64,000 bases of DNA from Bathymodiolus japonicus methanotrophic gill symbiont (GTDB lineage Bacteria; Pseudomonadota; Gammaproteobacteria; Methylococcales; Methylomonadaceae), in the NCBI RefSeq assembly GCF_019721995.1, contig NZ_BLYC01000002.1, forward strand, positions 62,001-126,000. The letters run 5' to 3'. Positions 10,079 through 20,673 of this stretch are shown piece after piece. Position numbers and translations under genes: made by a program. How positions within the stretch are numbered: the stretch's first letter is position 1; every line of letters starts with the position of its first letter. The notes under the pieces were generated by a model. The model was not told where the DNA came from, made no database searches, and was given only the letters and a program-made list of their open reading frames with translations.

Positions 10079-10338
10079 CAGGCGCGCCATGCTACCTCAC
10101 GAAATTCCGGGACTCCTGTCGCCGTAATTCGTTCACCTACGCAGCGAATAGGAGATGCTCCAGCCGCCCTGCGTCCGCCACAGACTGAGCACAAAGCAGC
10201 TCAGTCATGGCTACCACAAATGGCTCTACGGCTATTCGGGATAAAATTTTAGCCTCCCTCGCGCGCTATCGCGCACTTCGGATTGGCAAATTTCCCTGCG
10301 CCTTCTGGAGACTATCAGCCCGTCCGGGGCTGACAGCG
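10079..10338 (-). mobile_element. CGCTG element, type L2R1 (260 bp)
   Basis: Complete copy in the same direction as the membrane-protein gene. Excision joins AGCTTTCCGT to TTATCGGCCT and keeps the frame, so no target duplication is present. Confidence 0.88.
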
Positions 10339-10370
10339 ACGGAAAGCTGATAAAAAAATAAAAAACCGGA

Positions 10371-10660
10371 GCGGGGAGTCGCTATTTTTGCGAAAGCTTG
10401 TTTTGGGCATCCCAGCCCAAGCAAGCAGCAAAAACTTAACGCGACCACTTATGCCTCCGGCGGCCCCGATTCGTCCTCGTCACCTCGTCCCGACAAGGAG
10501 TCGGAACATAGGCTCCAAATGACTTGACGCCGTGTCGGATGGCCTTTTATTTTGTCTCCACCTTCGCTAACGCTCAGACTCCGACAAAACAACGGCCCTA
10601 CGGCTATCGCGGACTAAAAATCATCACTTCGCTTAGGCTACGTTTCCCTGATTTTCAGCG
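10371..10660 (-). mobile_element. CGCTG element, type L1R2 (290 bp)
   Basis: Same direction as the host gene. It has a 5-bp shortening in the CCGACCC hairpin loop compared with the 295-bp copies. The R2 end is CCCC followed by GC. Only if those two bases are counted as element does the host frame close (GACGCGAA joined to TCCGGTTT). Confidence 0.85.
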
Positions 10661-10877
10661 TTCGCGTCAAAAGCCCCCAGGATATTATTTCCCGCTTTGA
10701 TAATGGCAAACCATACGCCAGCATTCCAGATTAATGCGAACAGCCATGTTTGCCAAAACTGTTTGGCAGAGTGGGAATAAATCTGATTGCTAGTAATATT
10801 TGCCATGTCTTTGGTCTTATCGTTAGGGTAATAGATACAGTGTAGATTAAAATATTCGATACTCAATATCCAGGTTG

Positions 10878-10905
10878 TTGACTCTTAATTCTTTGATGGT
10901 AGAAA
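10878..10905 (+). promoter_or_regulatory. Possible sigma-70 promoter for selO
   Basis: TTGACT at 10878 and TAGAAA at 10900, 16 bp apart, 28 bp before the selO start. This is a match by eye only, with no experimental support. Confidence 0.35.
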
Positions 10906-10932
10906 CCAGGGCAAATAGCAGACACCCAAAAT

Positions 10933-12525
10933 ATGCAAAATAAACTCGATCAATTACAGTTTGATAACCGCTTTATCCATGAATTACCGGCTGATCAAAC
11001 ATCAGGACTACATCCTAGACAGGTTGAAGGCGCATGTTATTCAGCAGTCACACCAACCCCTGTCACTGCTCCTCAGCTTGTTGCTTATGCGAAAGAAGTC
11101 GCGGAATTATTTGATTTATCCGAGGATGATTGTAAATCAGATTACTTTACCCAGGTGTTTGCTGGTAACAAGTTAGCTAAGGGAATGCAGCCTTACGCGA
11201 TGTGTTATGGAGGGCACCAGTTTGGCAATTGGGCTGGGCAACTGGGTGATGGCAGGGCGATTAATCTAGGTGAAGTGCTAAACCAGCAAGGCGAGCGCTG
11301 GACTATGCAGTTAAAAGGTGCAGGGCTAACACCTTATTCGCGTACGGCAGATGGTCTGGCGGTGTTACGCTCATCAGTACGTGAATTCCTATGTAGTGAA
11401 GCAATGCACCATCTAGGTGTGCCCACCACCCGTGCGTTAAGCCTGGTAACTACAGGCGAACAGGTTGTACGTGATATGTTTTATAGTGGTAACCCGCAGT
11501 TAGAAAAAGGCGCAGTGGTTTGCCGTGTCGCACCTTCCTTTATTCGTTTCGGCAGTTTTGAAATTCATGCTGCACGCAACAATGTAGATTTGCTGCGTGA
11601 ACTGGTCGGTTATACCATTCGCACTCATTTTCCACATTTAGGCAGGCCCGGAGTCACAACCTATCTCGCCTGGTTTAATGAAGTTTGTGCTAAAACCGCC
11701 GAGATGATCGTGCAATGGCAGCGGGTAGGCTTTGTGCACGGGGTGATGAATACAGATAATATGTCTATTTTAGGTCTAACCATCGACTATGGACCGTATG
11801 GCTGGCTGGATAATTATGACCCGGACTGGACGCCGAATACCACGGATAGAGAATATCGTCGTTACCGTTTCGGTAATCAGCCACAAATTGCCGGATGGAA
11901 TTTAAATCAGCTGGCAAATGCGATTTATCCATTGATCGAACAAGTCGAACCATTGCAGGATGCACTCAGGCTTTATAGTCAAACCTTTATCGATTCTTAT
12001 CAGAACATGATCAACGAAAAGCTGGGTTTACAAGTATTTAAACCTGCGACTGATAAGCAACTTCAGGATGATCTATTAAAAATACTGGTGTTAACAGAAA
12101 CGGATATGACGATTTTTTATCGTAAACTCGCCAATATTTCTACTGAAATAGATTTAACAGATGCACAATTAATGGCTGAATTGCAAGCAGCCTACTACCA
12201 CCCTGAACAACTTACCGAGGCAATTGAAATGCAGATAATAAGCTGGTTACGCCAGTATATCGCCAGAGTACAACAGGATAAAACTGACGATATGCGCAGA
12301 AAGCAAATGATGAATTCAGTTAACCCAAAATATGTACTCAGAAATTACCTGGCTCAACTAGCAATCGATAAAGCAGAGCAGGGCGATAATAGTATGGTGA
12401 ATGAACTATTAGAAGTGTTGCGTCACCCTTATGATGAACAACCAGAACACCAGACCTGGGCAGAAAAACGACCAGATTGGGCACGCACTAAGGCGGGCTG
12501 TTCGATGCTATCTTGTAGTTCTTGA
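10933..12525 (+). CDS. selO: Protein adenylyltransferase SelO
   Basis: A 530-residue SelO/YdiU pseudokinase that transfers AMP from ATP to Ser, Thr or Tyr of proteins involved in redox homeostasis. Family motifs: CYGGHQFGNWAGQLGDGRAI near residue 92, QLKGAGLTPYSRTADG with the ATP-contacting Lys, LRSSVREFLCSEAMHHLG, and HGVMNTDNMSILGLTIDYGP, which carries the metal-binding Asn and Asp. The C-terminus CSMLSCSS has the Cys-Ser-Ser motif that is a selenocysteine site in eukaryotic homologues. It is slightly longer than the E. coli protein. It stands alone, divergent from the broken membrane-protein gene. Confidence 0.95.
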   Translation: MQNKLDQLQFDNRFIHELPADQTSGLHPRQVEGACYSAVTPTPVTAPQLVAYAKEVAELFDLSEDDCKSDYFTQVFAGNKLAKGMQPYAMCYGGHQFGNWAGQLGDGRAINLGEVLNQQGERWTMQLKGAGLTPYSRTADGLAVLRSSVREFLCSEAMHHLGVPTTRALSLVTTGEQVVRDMFYSGNPQLEKGAVVCRVAPSFIRFGSFEIHAARNNVDLLRELVGYTIRTHFPHLGRPGVTTYLAWFNEVCAKTAEMIVQWQRVGFVHGVMNTDNMSILGLTIDYGPYGWLDNYDPDWTPNTTDREYRRYRFGNQPQIAGWNLNQLANAIYPLIEQVEPLQDALRLYSQTFIDSYQNMINEKLGLQVFKPATDKQLQDDLLKILVLTETDMTIFYRKLANISTEIDLTDAQLMAELQAAYYHPEQLTEAIEMQIISWLRQYIARVQQDKTDDMRRKQMMNSVNPKYVLRNYLAQLAIDKAEQGDNSMVNELLEVLRHPYDEQPEHQTWAEKRPDWARTKAGCSMLSCSS

Positions 12526-14195
12526 GCTAAAAGGGAATTACAGAAAATAATTCCCTACACCCTACGCAAAAACCTGCCAGCCACCACAAGCATTAACAGA
12601 CTCAATAATATCACTGCCCACTGGTTCAGCGTTGGAATTGGCTTTGCTGGAGTTGGAGTTGGTATAACAGGGGCTGATGTAATATCAATCTGTACCGTCG
12701 TAACAGCGCTAGAAAGATGACTGTCCGATACCACAAAGGTAAAACTTACCTGATTAGCGAGCGCTGCTCTTCTAATTGGCGCTGGCTTTGGCGTGTAGGT
12801 AAAGCTACCATCATGGTTCATGTGTAGTGAACCTTCTGCTGGCGGGGTAATTAAACGTGCTGTCAGTTGGGCACCATCCGGATCGGATGCGCCTGTAAAT
12901 ATACCCGGTGCTCTAACCTGTAGTGGCACATTCCGTGGCGTGGAGTAGTTGCCTGCTTTTGCTATTGGAGCATGATTTACTGCATTGACCGTAATTTTCA
13001 CAATTGCCGTATTACTGTCAGCAATGCCGTCATTGGCCTTGTAGGTAAAACTATTCACACCTGAAAATCCGCTGTTCGGCTGATAGCTAAAGCTGCCACC
13101 GGCTAATACATGCACTATGCCATTTGCTGGCTGAGTGACGATAATGGGCTGCAGTATATTGGCATCTGGATCAGAATCGTTAGCTAACAGGCCATTAGCG
13201 ACATTAACCTGTAATAAAGTATCCTGTGCAATAGAATAACTATCATCAACTGCCACTGGTGGCCTGTTAGTAAAATGCACATCGATCACAACGGTAATAA
13301 TATTACTATCTAGCAGACTATCTTTTGCTTTATAGCTCATCAGTGTTCCCATTGAAAGAAGAAGTACCTAAACAAAGCAGCCTATAACCTACCTGAAGGT
13401 AGCACCACTCGAATATTTCCATCTTTTTGATTTTAATCACTTATAACAGCAAATAGACACTCTGTAGGCACCGTAAAAAAACAACAAATAATTTCAAATA
13501 AAGCTTGCATTTGCCGAAAAATTTTTCTAAAAATTTCCGTTTTAATCACCTCATAAACGGATATCACCCATGCTTAAAGACCTACCACTCTCTGAACATA
13601 TTCACCAACACTGCAATGAAAGTATGGAACGTGCCCTGTTAGCAGAGCGTCATCCTTTGTGAGCTCGTTCATGCCCAGAGTTGAAGGATATCGACTTTAT
13701 TCGCCTTGGGTTATTACGCTGTATCAGTGTAGTCGATAGTGGTCGCCATTTCCTCCAAACCAATGAACAGATTTATGGCCAGCTGCTTCCCCACTCAACG
13801 TATTTTAAATCACTGAAGTCGCATAGACGAACAAGTATGCTTGAGGCATTTGAACAGCAGAGCTATCATCTTCACGCTGAAATACTGCTATCGCAAGGCA
13901 TTGATTATCTTAAAGCATTCCCAGAACTTGACGAATACACCATAGAAGCAGCGGATGGACATTTTATTGATCATGCCTGCCATACTGAAAAAAACAGCAA
14001 GGGGAAAGTTTATGCGGCCGGGGGGATTTACGCGTTGAATCTCAGAAGTGGGTTGCTCAGATTTCTTTGTCTGGTGACAAACGGAACTCAGAGACATCAA
14101 GAAATACCTGTGTTACGAGATCATATTGAAAAGCAAAACAAGGGAAATAACAGCTCTCAGAAACATCTCTATGTCTACGATAAAGCCGTCACCGA

Positions 14196-14496
14196 CGCTG
14201 CCAGCCATGGAGAGCGAACGCGAGGGCTGGTAGTCCCCAGAAGGCGTAGGGCCGTTGTTTTGTCGGAATCGTAGCGCTAGCGTAGGTGTAGACAAAATAA
14301 AAGGCATTCCGGAACGCCGTCCAGTCATTTGAGGGAGTGTTACGAAGCCAGCACCGAGTTTACGATGGTAATGGCGAAGTGGCACGTACGCAGGACGTCT
14401 GGGGCGCCGAAGGCATTAGTGGTCGCGTTAAGTTTTTGCTGCTTGCTTGGGCTGGGATGCCCAAAACAAGCTTTCGCAAAAATAGCGACTCCCCGT
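14196..14496 (+). mobile_element. CGCTG element, hybrid type L2R2 (301 bp)
   Basis: The left end is L2-like (CGCTGCCAGCC, with CCAGCC pairing GGCTGG around a 17-nt loop). From GGGCCGTTGTTTTGTCGG onward it follows the L1R2 body and ends GCGACTCCCC plus GT. The intact ISb copies show the target GTCACCGA/CTTTGTCTGG, so nothing was duplicated. It is the only L2R2 copy in the window and is more diverged than the others. Confidence 0.85.
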
Positions 14497-14659
14497 CTTT
14501 GTCTGGTGGGATCGGCAGAAACGACATGCTAATTACATGATTTCAATGCTAAAAGAAAATTCAATTGCGACTCTGGTTGAGTCTATCCCTTTTGACTCCC
14601 AGCATGAGATCAATACAGGAGTTGAAGCATACAGTGTGTACGAAAACAAGGGCATCAAA

Positions 14660-14919
14660 CGCTGTCAGCCCCGGACGGGCTGATAGTCTCCAGAAGGCGC
14701 AGGGAAATTTGCCAATCCGAAGTGCGCGATAGCGCGCGAGGGAGGCTAAAATTTTATCCCGAATAGCCGTAGAGCCATTTGTGGTAGCCATGACTGAGCT
14801 GCTTTGTGCTCAGTCTGTGGCGGACGCAGGGTGGCTGGAGCATCTCCTATTCGCTGCGTAGGTGAACGAATTACGGCGACAGGAGTCCCGGAATTTCGTG
14901 AGGTAGCATGGCGCGCCTG
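14660..14919 (+). mobile_element. CGCTG element, type L2R1 (260 bp)
   Basis: Inserted between GGCATCAAA and TTTAACGTGG of the ISb transposase. These bases are contiguous in the intact ISb copies, so there was no duplication and no loss. Confidence 0.93.
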
Positions 14920-17510
14920 TTTAACGTGGTGGATTACCGTGATCCAGAAACCGGAAAACTTCACCGGTTTGTGACAACCTTGCCAATGACTATTAACCCT
15001 GGAACCATTGCCATGCTGTATTTCAAGCGATGGACGATTGAAAAGACATTCAATAACACTAAAAGTAATTTCAAGGAAACTAAAGCTTGGTCTTCCAATA
15101 CCCGCTCACTTAAAAATCAAATGCGTCTGACTGCAATGAGCTATAATTTAATGCGCGTGTTTGAAGAGATTTCAAAAACACAACAGCCAGAATTGATTCA
15201 TCCATCGGATAAAAAATATAGCGAGGCTCTGGAGATTAGGCAACAACAGGCCCAAAAACGAGATCGTTTTGTGAATCCATTATTTTTCTAGGCAAGAATA
15301 TCTCGTATCAGCTCGTATACCATTCGATCAGTTCAAAACGCAATAATAACAGGAATGTCTTTACAGTGCTTTATGAGCTCTCTTGTGGCGAGGTTAGTTT
15401 TGCCGCCTCAATTGATAGGGGAACACTGATGTTATAGCTAAAGCTATCAAGTCCGGCATAATCTGTTACAGGCGTATATTTAAAACTACCGTCCTTATTC
15501 AGTTGCACACTACCATTTGTTGGTTGACTGACAATCAATGCCGTCAACTGATCTGCATCAAGATCTATATCATTAGCCAATACACCCTGAGTGGCGCTGA
15601 TCTGCAACACGGTATTCCGCGCTGTGCTGTAGCTATCAGCTCCTGCCAGAGGTGGATGATTGGTATGATTAACATGTAAGGTCACAGTGACAATCTTGCT
15701 GTTTAAGTGACTGTCACTAGCCATATAGGAATAGCTATCAACGCCCTGAAAACCGGGAGCCGGTTGATAGGTGAAGCCGCCGTCTAAGTCCTGATGCAAT
15801 GCGCCATTAGCTGGAAAAGTCTGAATCAAAACAAACAGCTTATCGCCATCTATATCCAGGTCATTTGCCAATAAGCCCGGAGCTGGAATAGTTAAAATGC
15901 CATCTTGGACCACACTGTAGGCATCACCCGGGGCCGCTATAACCGGGATCAGGTTTATAGGTAAATGAACCATCCAGCATCATTTGCAGGGTACCATGGC
16001 TGACGCTAGTTGGGATATTGCTTACCAGTAGTGTATCGCCATCAATATCCAGGTCATTGGCTAACAGTCCATTGGCGGTTGTTACTGTTAAAAGGTCACC
16101 CTGAGTTATGGTATAGGCATCAGCATTCGGTAGTACAGGATGGTTAACATGGGTTACTGTAATGGTGACTGTTGCCACGACACTATTAACTTTTCCATCA
16201 TTCGCTTTGTAGGTAAAACTGTCTGTACCAAAAAAACCGAAGTTGGGTTTATAAGTAAAGCTGCCATCAAGACTCATCTGTAAAGCACCATTAGCCACTG
16301 ATGAAACTATACTATTCACGCGCAAGATATTACCATCAACATCATGGTCATTGGCCAGCAGTCCTTTGGCTACAGTTACTTTCAAGAAACCATCTTCACC
16401 CACAGAATATAAATCATCAGTTGCCACAGGCGCATCATCCACTGGATGTACGTTGATGGTAATTGTTACCTCATTACTCAGTAAATGTCCGTCCCAGGCT
16501 TTATAAGTAAAACTATCCGTACCATTAAAGTTGGTGTTTGGGGTGTAAATAGAGCTACCATCCCAAGGAACCCATTTCACTTTTCCGTGCGCAGGAGCGC
16601 TGGTTTGTAATCCAGCAAAGGTGTCTCCATCAGGGTCGATGTCATTGTTTAACACACCCTGAGCTGAAGTCACCTTAATGGGCGTATCTTCAGGCGTGTT
16701 ATAGACATCAGCCTGAGCTACAGGGGCATCATTAACTGCATGAACGTCAATGCTGACTGTCGTTTCATTACTCCCTAACGTGCCATCTGAAATCTTATAG
16801 ATGAAACTATCCAGGCCATTAAAATTAGGATTAGGCGTATAGCTAAAACTACCATCGAGATTAAAATTCACGATTCCGTTTGCCGGATTAGTAAATTTAA
16901 AAGCCCGTAGCTTATCTCCGTCTATATCACTATCATTAGCCAATACACCTTGCTGCGCAATAATCTGCAATACTGTATCTTCAGGGATCACATAGTGATC
17001 ATTGACTCCAACAGGTGCATCATTCACCGCATCAATGTTTAACGTACTGTTACCGTGTTACTATCAAGTTGAGCATCGTTTGCTTTATAGCTAAAACTAT
17101 CCAGACCGTTGTAATTAGTTGCGGGGGTATAGTCAAAGCTGCCATCCTTATTGATCTGTAGCGTGCCGTTGCTAACATTACTGACTAAGCTAACTGTCAG
17201 TTGATTATGTTCTGGATCGGAGTCGTTATGAAGTAATCCATGGGCTGCATCAATACTTATGCCAGTATCTTCATGGACACTATAGGCATCCGCCAAAGCG
17301 ACAGGTGGGTCATTTACCAGGGTGACCGTAATCGTGACAGTCACATCACCCGAACCCAGTTTTCCGTCAGACACTTTATAGATAAAATTGTCATCACCCG
17401 TAAAATTAGTAGCCGGAGTATAAACAACTGAAGTTTCCCAATTATTGAGTAGCTGAAATACACAATGCTGGTGTATCGAGGTTTATTTTAGGTGGTTTTG
17501 CCATGTTTAT

Positions 17511-19044
17511 CATCAGTGTTCCCCTATCAATTGAGGCCGTGAAACTAACCTCGCCACAAGAGAGCTCATAAAGCACTGTAAAGACATTCCTGTTATTATT
17601 GCGTTTTGAACTGCCCGAATGGTATACGAGCTGATACGAGATATTCTTGCCTGGAAAAATAATGGATTCACAAAACGATCTCGTTTTTGAGCCTGTTGTT
17701 GCCTTATCTCCAGAGCCTCGCTATATTTTTTATCCGATGGATGAATCAATTCTGGCTGTTGTGTTTTTGAAATCTCTTCAAACACGCGCATTAAATTATA
17801 GCTCATTGCAGTCAGGCGCATTTGATTTTCAAGTGAGCGGGTATTGGAAGACCAAGCTTTAGTTTCCTTGAAATTACTTTTAGTGTTATTGAATGTCTTT
17901 TCAATCGTCCATCGCTTGAAATACAGCATGGCAATGGTTCCAGGGTTAATAGTCATTGGCAAGGTTGTCATAAACCGGTGAAGTTTTCCGGTTTCTGGAT
18001 CACGGTAATCCACCACGTTAAATTTGATGCCCTTGTTTTCGTACACACTGTATGCTTCAACCCCTGTATTGATCTCATGGCGGGAGTCAAAAGGGATAGA
18101 CTCAACCAGAGTCGCAATTGAATTTTCTTTTAGCATTGAAATCATGTAATTAGCATGTCGTTTCTGCCGATCCCACCAGACAAAGTCGGTGACGGCTTTA
18201 TCGTAGACATAGAGATGTTTCTGAGAGCTGTTATTTCCCTTGTTTTGCTTTTCAATATGATCTCGTAACACAGGTATTTCTTGATGCCTCTGAGTTCCAT
18301 TTGTCACCAGACAAAGAAATCTGAGCAACCCACTTCTGAGATTCAACGCGTAAATCCCCCCGGCCGCATAAACTTTCCCCTTGCTGTTTTTTTCAGTACG
18401 GCAGGCATGATCAATAAAATGTCCATCCGCTGCTTCTATGGTGTATTCGTCAAGTTCCGGTAATGCTTTAAGATAATCAATGTCTTGCGATAGCAGTGTT
18501 TCAGAGTGAAGATGGTAGCTCTGCTGTTCAAATGCCTCAAGCATACTTGTTCGTCTATGCGACTTCAGTGATTTAAAATACGTTGAGTGGGGAAGCAGCT
18601 GGCCATAAATCTGTTCATTGGTTTGGAGGAAATGGCGACCACTATCGACTACACTGATACAGCGTAATAACCCAAGGCGAATAAAGTCGATATCCTTCAA
18701 CTCTGGGCATGAACGAGCCCACAAAGGATGACGCTCTGCTAACAGGGCACGTTCCATACTTTCATTGCAGTGTTGGTGAATATGTTCAGAGAGTGGTAGG
18801 TCTTTAAGCATGGGTGATATCCGTTTATGAGGTGATTAAAACGGAAATTTTTAGAAAAATTTTTTCGGCAATTGCAAGCTTTATTTGAAATTATTTGTTG
18901 TTTTTTTACGGTGCCTACAGAGTGTCTATTTGCTGTTATAAGTGATTAAAATCAAAAAGATGGAAATATTCGAGTGGTGCTACCTTCAGGTAGGTTATAG
19001 GCTGCTTTGTTTAGGTACTTCTTCTTTCAATGGGAACACTGATG
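17511..19044 (-). mobile_element. ISb copy 2, complete (1534 bp)
   Basis: Terminal repeats CATCAGTGTTCCC/GGGAACACTGATG, target duplication ATGTTTAT at 17503-17510 and 19045-19052. It is inserted in MITE-D at the same position and relative orientation as ISb copy 4 in the MITE-D at 27.5 kb. Confidence 0.95.
17513..18811 (-). CDS. ISb transposase, IS4-type DDE, intact
   Basis: A 432-residue transposase for cut-and-paste movement of ISb. Presumed catalytic residues are the Asp in TIEAADGHF, the Asp in LYVYDKAVTDF, and the Glu of the Y-R-E-K signature YFKRWTIEKTFNNTK. The start ATG 18811 begins MLKDLPLSEHIHQ, and the stop overlaps the right terminal repeat of the IS. It differs from copies 3 and 4 at only a few positions (for example QDIDYLKALP). 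Whether it is active now is not known. Confidence 0.93.
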   Translation of the reverse strand: MLKDLPLSEHIHQHCNESMERALLAERHPLWARSCPELKDIDFIRLGLLRCISVVDSGRHFLQTNEQIYGQLLPHSTYFKSLKSHRRTSMLEAFEQQSYHLHSETLLSQDIDYLKALPELDEYTIEAADGHFIDHACRTEKNSKGKVYAAGGIYALNLRSGLLRFLCLVTNGTQRHQEIPVLRDHIEKQNKGNNSSQKHLYVYDKAVTDFVWWDRQKRHANYMISMLKENSIATLVESIPFDSRHEINTGVEAYSVYENKGIKFNVVDYRDPETGKLHRFMTTLPMTINPGTIAMLYFKRWTIEKTFNNTKSNFKETKAWSSNTRSLENQMRLTAMSYNLMRVFEEISKTQQPELIHPSDKKYSEALEIRQQQAQKRDRFVNPLFFQARISRISSYTIRAVQNAIITGMSLQCFMSSLVARLVSRPQLIGEH

Positions 19045-19075
19045 ATGTTTATAGCAAACCCCTACTTAATTCCCC

Positions 19076-19370
19076 CGCTGAAAATCAGGGAAACGGAGCC
19101 TAAGCGAAGTGATGATTTTTAGTCCGCGATAGCCGTAGGGCCGTTGTTTTGTCGGAGTCTGAGCGTTAGCGAAGGTGGAGACAAAATAAAAGGCCATCCG
19201 ACACGGCGTCAAGTCATTTGGAGCCTATGTTCCGACCCCTTGTTGGGTCGGGACGAGGTGACGAGGACGAATCGGGGCCGCCGGAGGCATAAGTGGTCGC
19301 GTTAAGTTTTTGCTGCTTGCTTGGGCTGGGATGCCCAAAACAAGCTTTCGCAAAAATAGCGACTCCCCGA
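19076..19370 (+). mobile_element. CGCTG element, type L1R2 (295 bp)
   Basis: Inserted in MITE-D between AATTCCCC and TTAGGCAATAG, which are contiguous in the MITE-D copies at 35.3 and 58.3 kb. No duplication; the R2 end carries GA. Confidence 0.93.
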
Positions 19371-19468
19371 TTAGGCAATAGCATTTGAAACGAATGAAAA
19401 GACTATTTTTTTCATATAGCTGTAGCATATTTTCAATTTTACCATAAATAATTATTGGGAAACTTCAG

Positions 19469-19678
19469 ATAGTAAAATTCTACCCAGTATTTTAGAATGA
19501 TTTGATTTCATTTTTCTAGTGTAGTAATTATTCGGGGTTGATAAGCAGGGTATTTTATAGATTACTGCTATTGAATATAATTATCTATTACTCTGTCTAA
19601 AAAAGTTATTGTACTAGTAGAGGAAAGTCGAACTATAGTTTCTCAGATAAATAATTTCCAAATTTGGAGCGCTTAAAC
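19469..19678. other. Non-coding, 3' side of the IS630-type element
   Basis: AT-rich sequence with no gene or clear repeat. It probably includes the outer end of the IS630-type element, but I cannot place its terminal repeat. Confidence 0.3.
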
Positions 19679-20195
19679 TTAGGCGGTAACAACGAAATCT
19701 TCCCGCAATTTTTGCATAACACAAATCACTTTACTGGCATCATGCATATAAGTGTTAAAAGTTTGCACAACTGAATCATGAAGATCTTCAAAAGTTTTAA
19801 AATACTTCATATGAGTCGAATCGCGTTTCGTATTTTTCCATAATTTCTCAATCGGATTAAAATCCGGCGAGAACGCAGGGAGACGTTCTACTGTCAAACG
19901 ATCTACATTAGCTAACTTAAATTCCTTAATAACACCGCTTCCATGATACGGGGCACCATCTTCAATTAGAATAATCTTGCCTTTATAATAAGCCAGCAAT
20001 TGTGTTAAAAACTCAACATAGCTTTCACCATTAAAACGCCCAGATGTTTCAGCGTGTTGTAATATCATTGGCTTATAACTCTCGATTAAGACGTTGTCGG
20101 CAATAGAATATATCGCTTCCATAAAAAGCTTCTGTGTTGGATATTTCTCATTTTTTAAGCTTTTAAGAATAGCTAAAAATTCTTGAGGCAGCCCA

Positions 20196-20475
20196 CGCTG
20201 AAAATCATGGAAACGGAGCTTAGCGAAGTGGTGATTTTTAGTCCCTGATAGGCGACAGGGCAATTTGCTGATTCGACGTGTGCTAGCAGCACGCGAGAGG
20301 AGCAAGAATTGCATTCCGAATAGCCGTCCAGCCAGTGAGGTAGTAATGACGAAGCGGCTTTTGTGCGTAGTCGTTGCGGACGCAGGGCGTTCAGGGCATC
20401 TCCCATCCGCTGCGTAGGTGAACGAATTATGGCGACAGGAGTCCCGGAATTTCGTGAGGTAGCATGGCGCGCCTG
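20196..20475 (+). mobile_element. CGCTG element, type L1R1 (280 bp)
   Basis: Opposite in direction to the IS630 transposase. Excision joins the codons ..LLKEA and GLPQEF.. in frame, so there was no duplication. Confidence 0.9.
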
Positions 20476-20673
20476 GCTTCTTTTAAAAGTCTAAGTGACT
20501 TTGGTTTTATCTCATAAGCCAATGATTCTCGGTATTGAAAACTCCCTCCTTCGAGTTCGATCGTACCAAACATTTTCAACCCTTTTCGAATCCCTGATGT
20601 TTTCACTGTGGGTTGCTCTCCTATTGGAGCCCAGGTTCGTGCCAATGAACCCCACATAGCAAATGACACCTCA

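Larger units (their letters stand above)
8874..10866 (-). pseudogene. Conserved membrane protein gene split by two CGCTG elements
   Basis: Reading 10866-10661, then 10370-10339, then 10078-8874 gives 1443 nt, exactly 481 codons, with one open frame across both junctions (..GAFDANPVFYFFISFPFIGLW..GLWIIVQAIIQTLAWY..). The predicted 480-residue product has two N-terminal membrane segments, an extracytoplasmic stretch, two central segments (GMGISLMAFGLFIAVFAYYF; LVALTLFLLGLFLIANSL) and a C-terminal one. It resembles DUF3592-type membrane proteins; I do not know its role. An alternative start is ATG 10806 (MANITSNQIYS). As it stands the gene is broken. Confidence 0.75.
13570..15429 (+). pseudogene. 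ISb transposase (IS4-type), inactivated four times
   Basis: Begins MLKDLPLSEHIHQH at ATG 13570. It carries TGG to TGA at about 13660 (HPL-stop-ARSCPE), the CGCTG elements at 14196 and 14660, and CAG to TAG near 15290 (PLFF-stop). Otherwise it is nearly identical to the intact 432-residue copies. The IS4 signature YFKRWTIEKTFNNTK is present after the second element. Confidence 0.9.
13338..15431 (+). mobile_element. ISb copy 1, disrupted, with 8-bp duplication
   Basis: Ends CATCAGTGTTCCC and GGGAACACTGATG, flanked by TTATAGCT at 13330-13337 and 15432-15439. It sits in the cadherin-like gene; removing it with one repeat restores DSFSYKAKDSLLDSN. Two CGCTG elements lie inside, which accounts for most of the extra length over the normal 1534 bp. 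Confidence 0.93.
12555..17427 (-). pseudogene. Large cadherin-like repeat surface protein with IPTL-CTERM tail, disrupted
   Basis: At least nine repeats of about 95 residues follow the pattern NDAPVA-DDxYSxxED-..GVLANDxDxDGD..NGxxxxxxDGSFTYxPxxxFxGxDSFTYKxxDG, typical of bacterial cadherin-like/VCBS (Big_9-type) domains that bind Ca2+. The C-terminus is an IPTL-CTERM sorting signal: PIPTLNQWAVILLSLLML then RFLRRV, meaning motif, membrane helix and basic tail, processed by exosortase-type systems. Damage: the 5' end is lost at 17427 to MITE-D; a one-base deletion sits near 17035; a fused or deleted repeat causes a frameshift near 15945 (PGYSG to PGDAYSV); and ISb lies at 13338-15431. The natural role is probably adhesion or surface structure. 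Confidence 0.85.
17428..19468 (-). mobile_element. MITE-D carrying ISb copy 2 and a CGCTG element
   Basis: Ends CTGAAGTTTCCCAAT (17428) and ATTGGGAAACTTCAG (19468). Inside are ISb (17511-19044) and an L1R2 element (19076-19370). The outer flanks (TATAAACAA and ATAGTAAAA) are not a duplication, so the original context was rearranged: cadherin-like gene on one side, IS630 remnant on the other. Confidence 0.85.
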
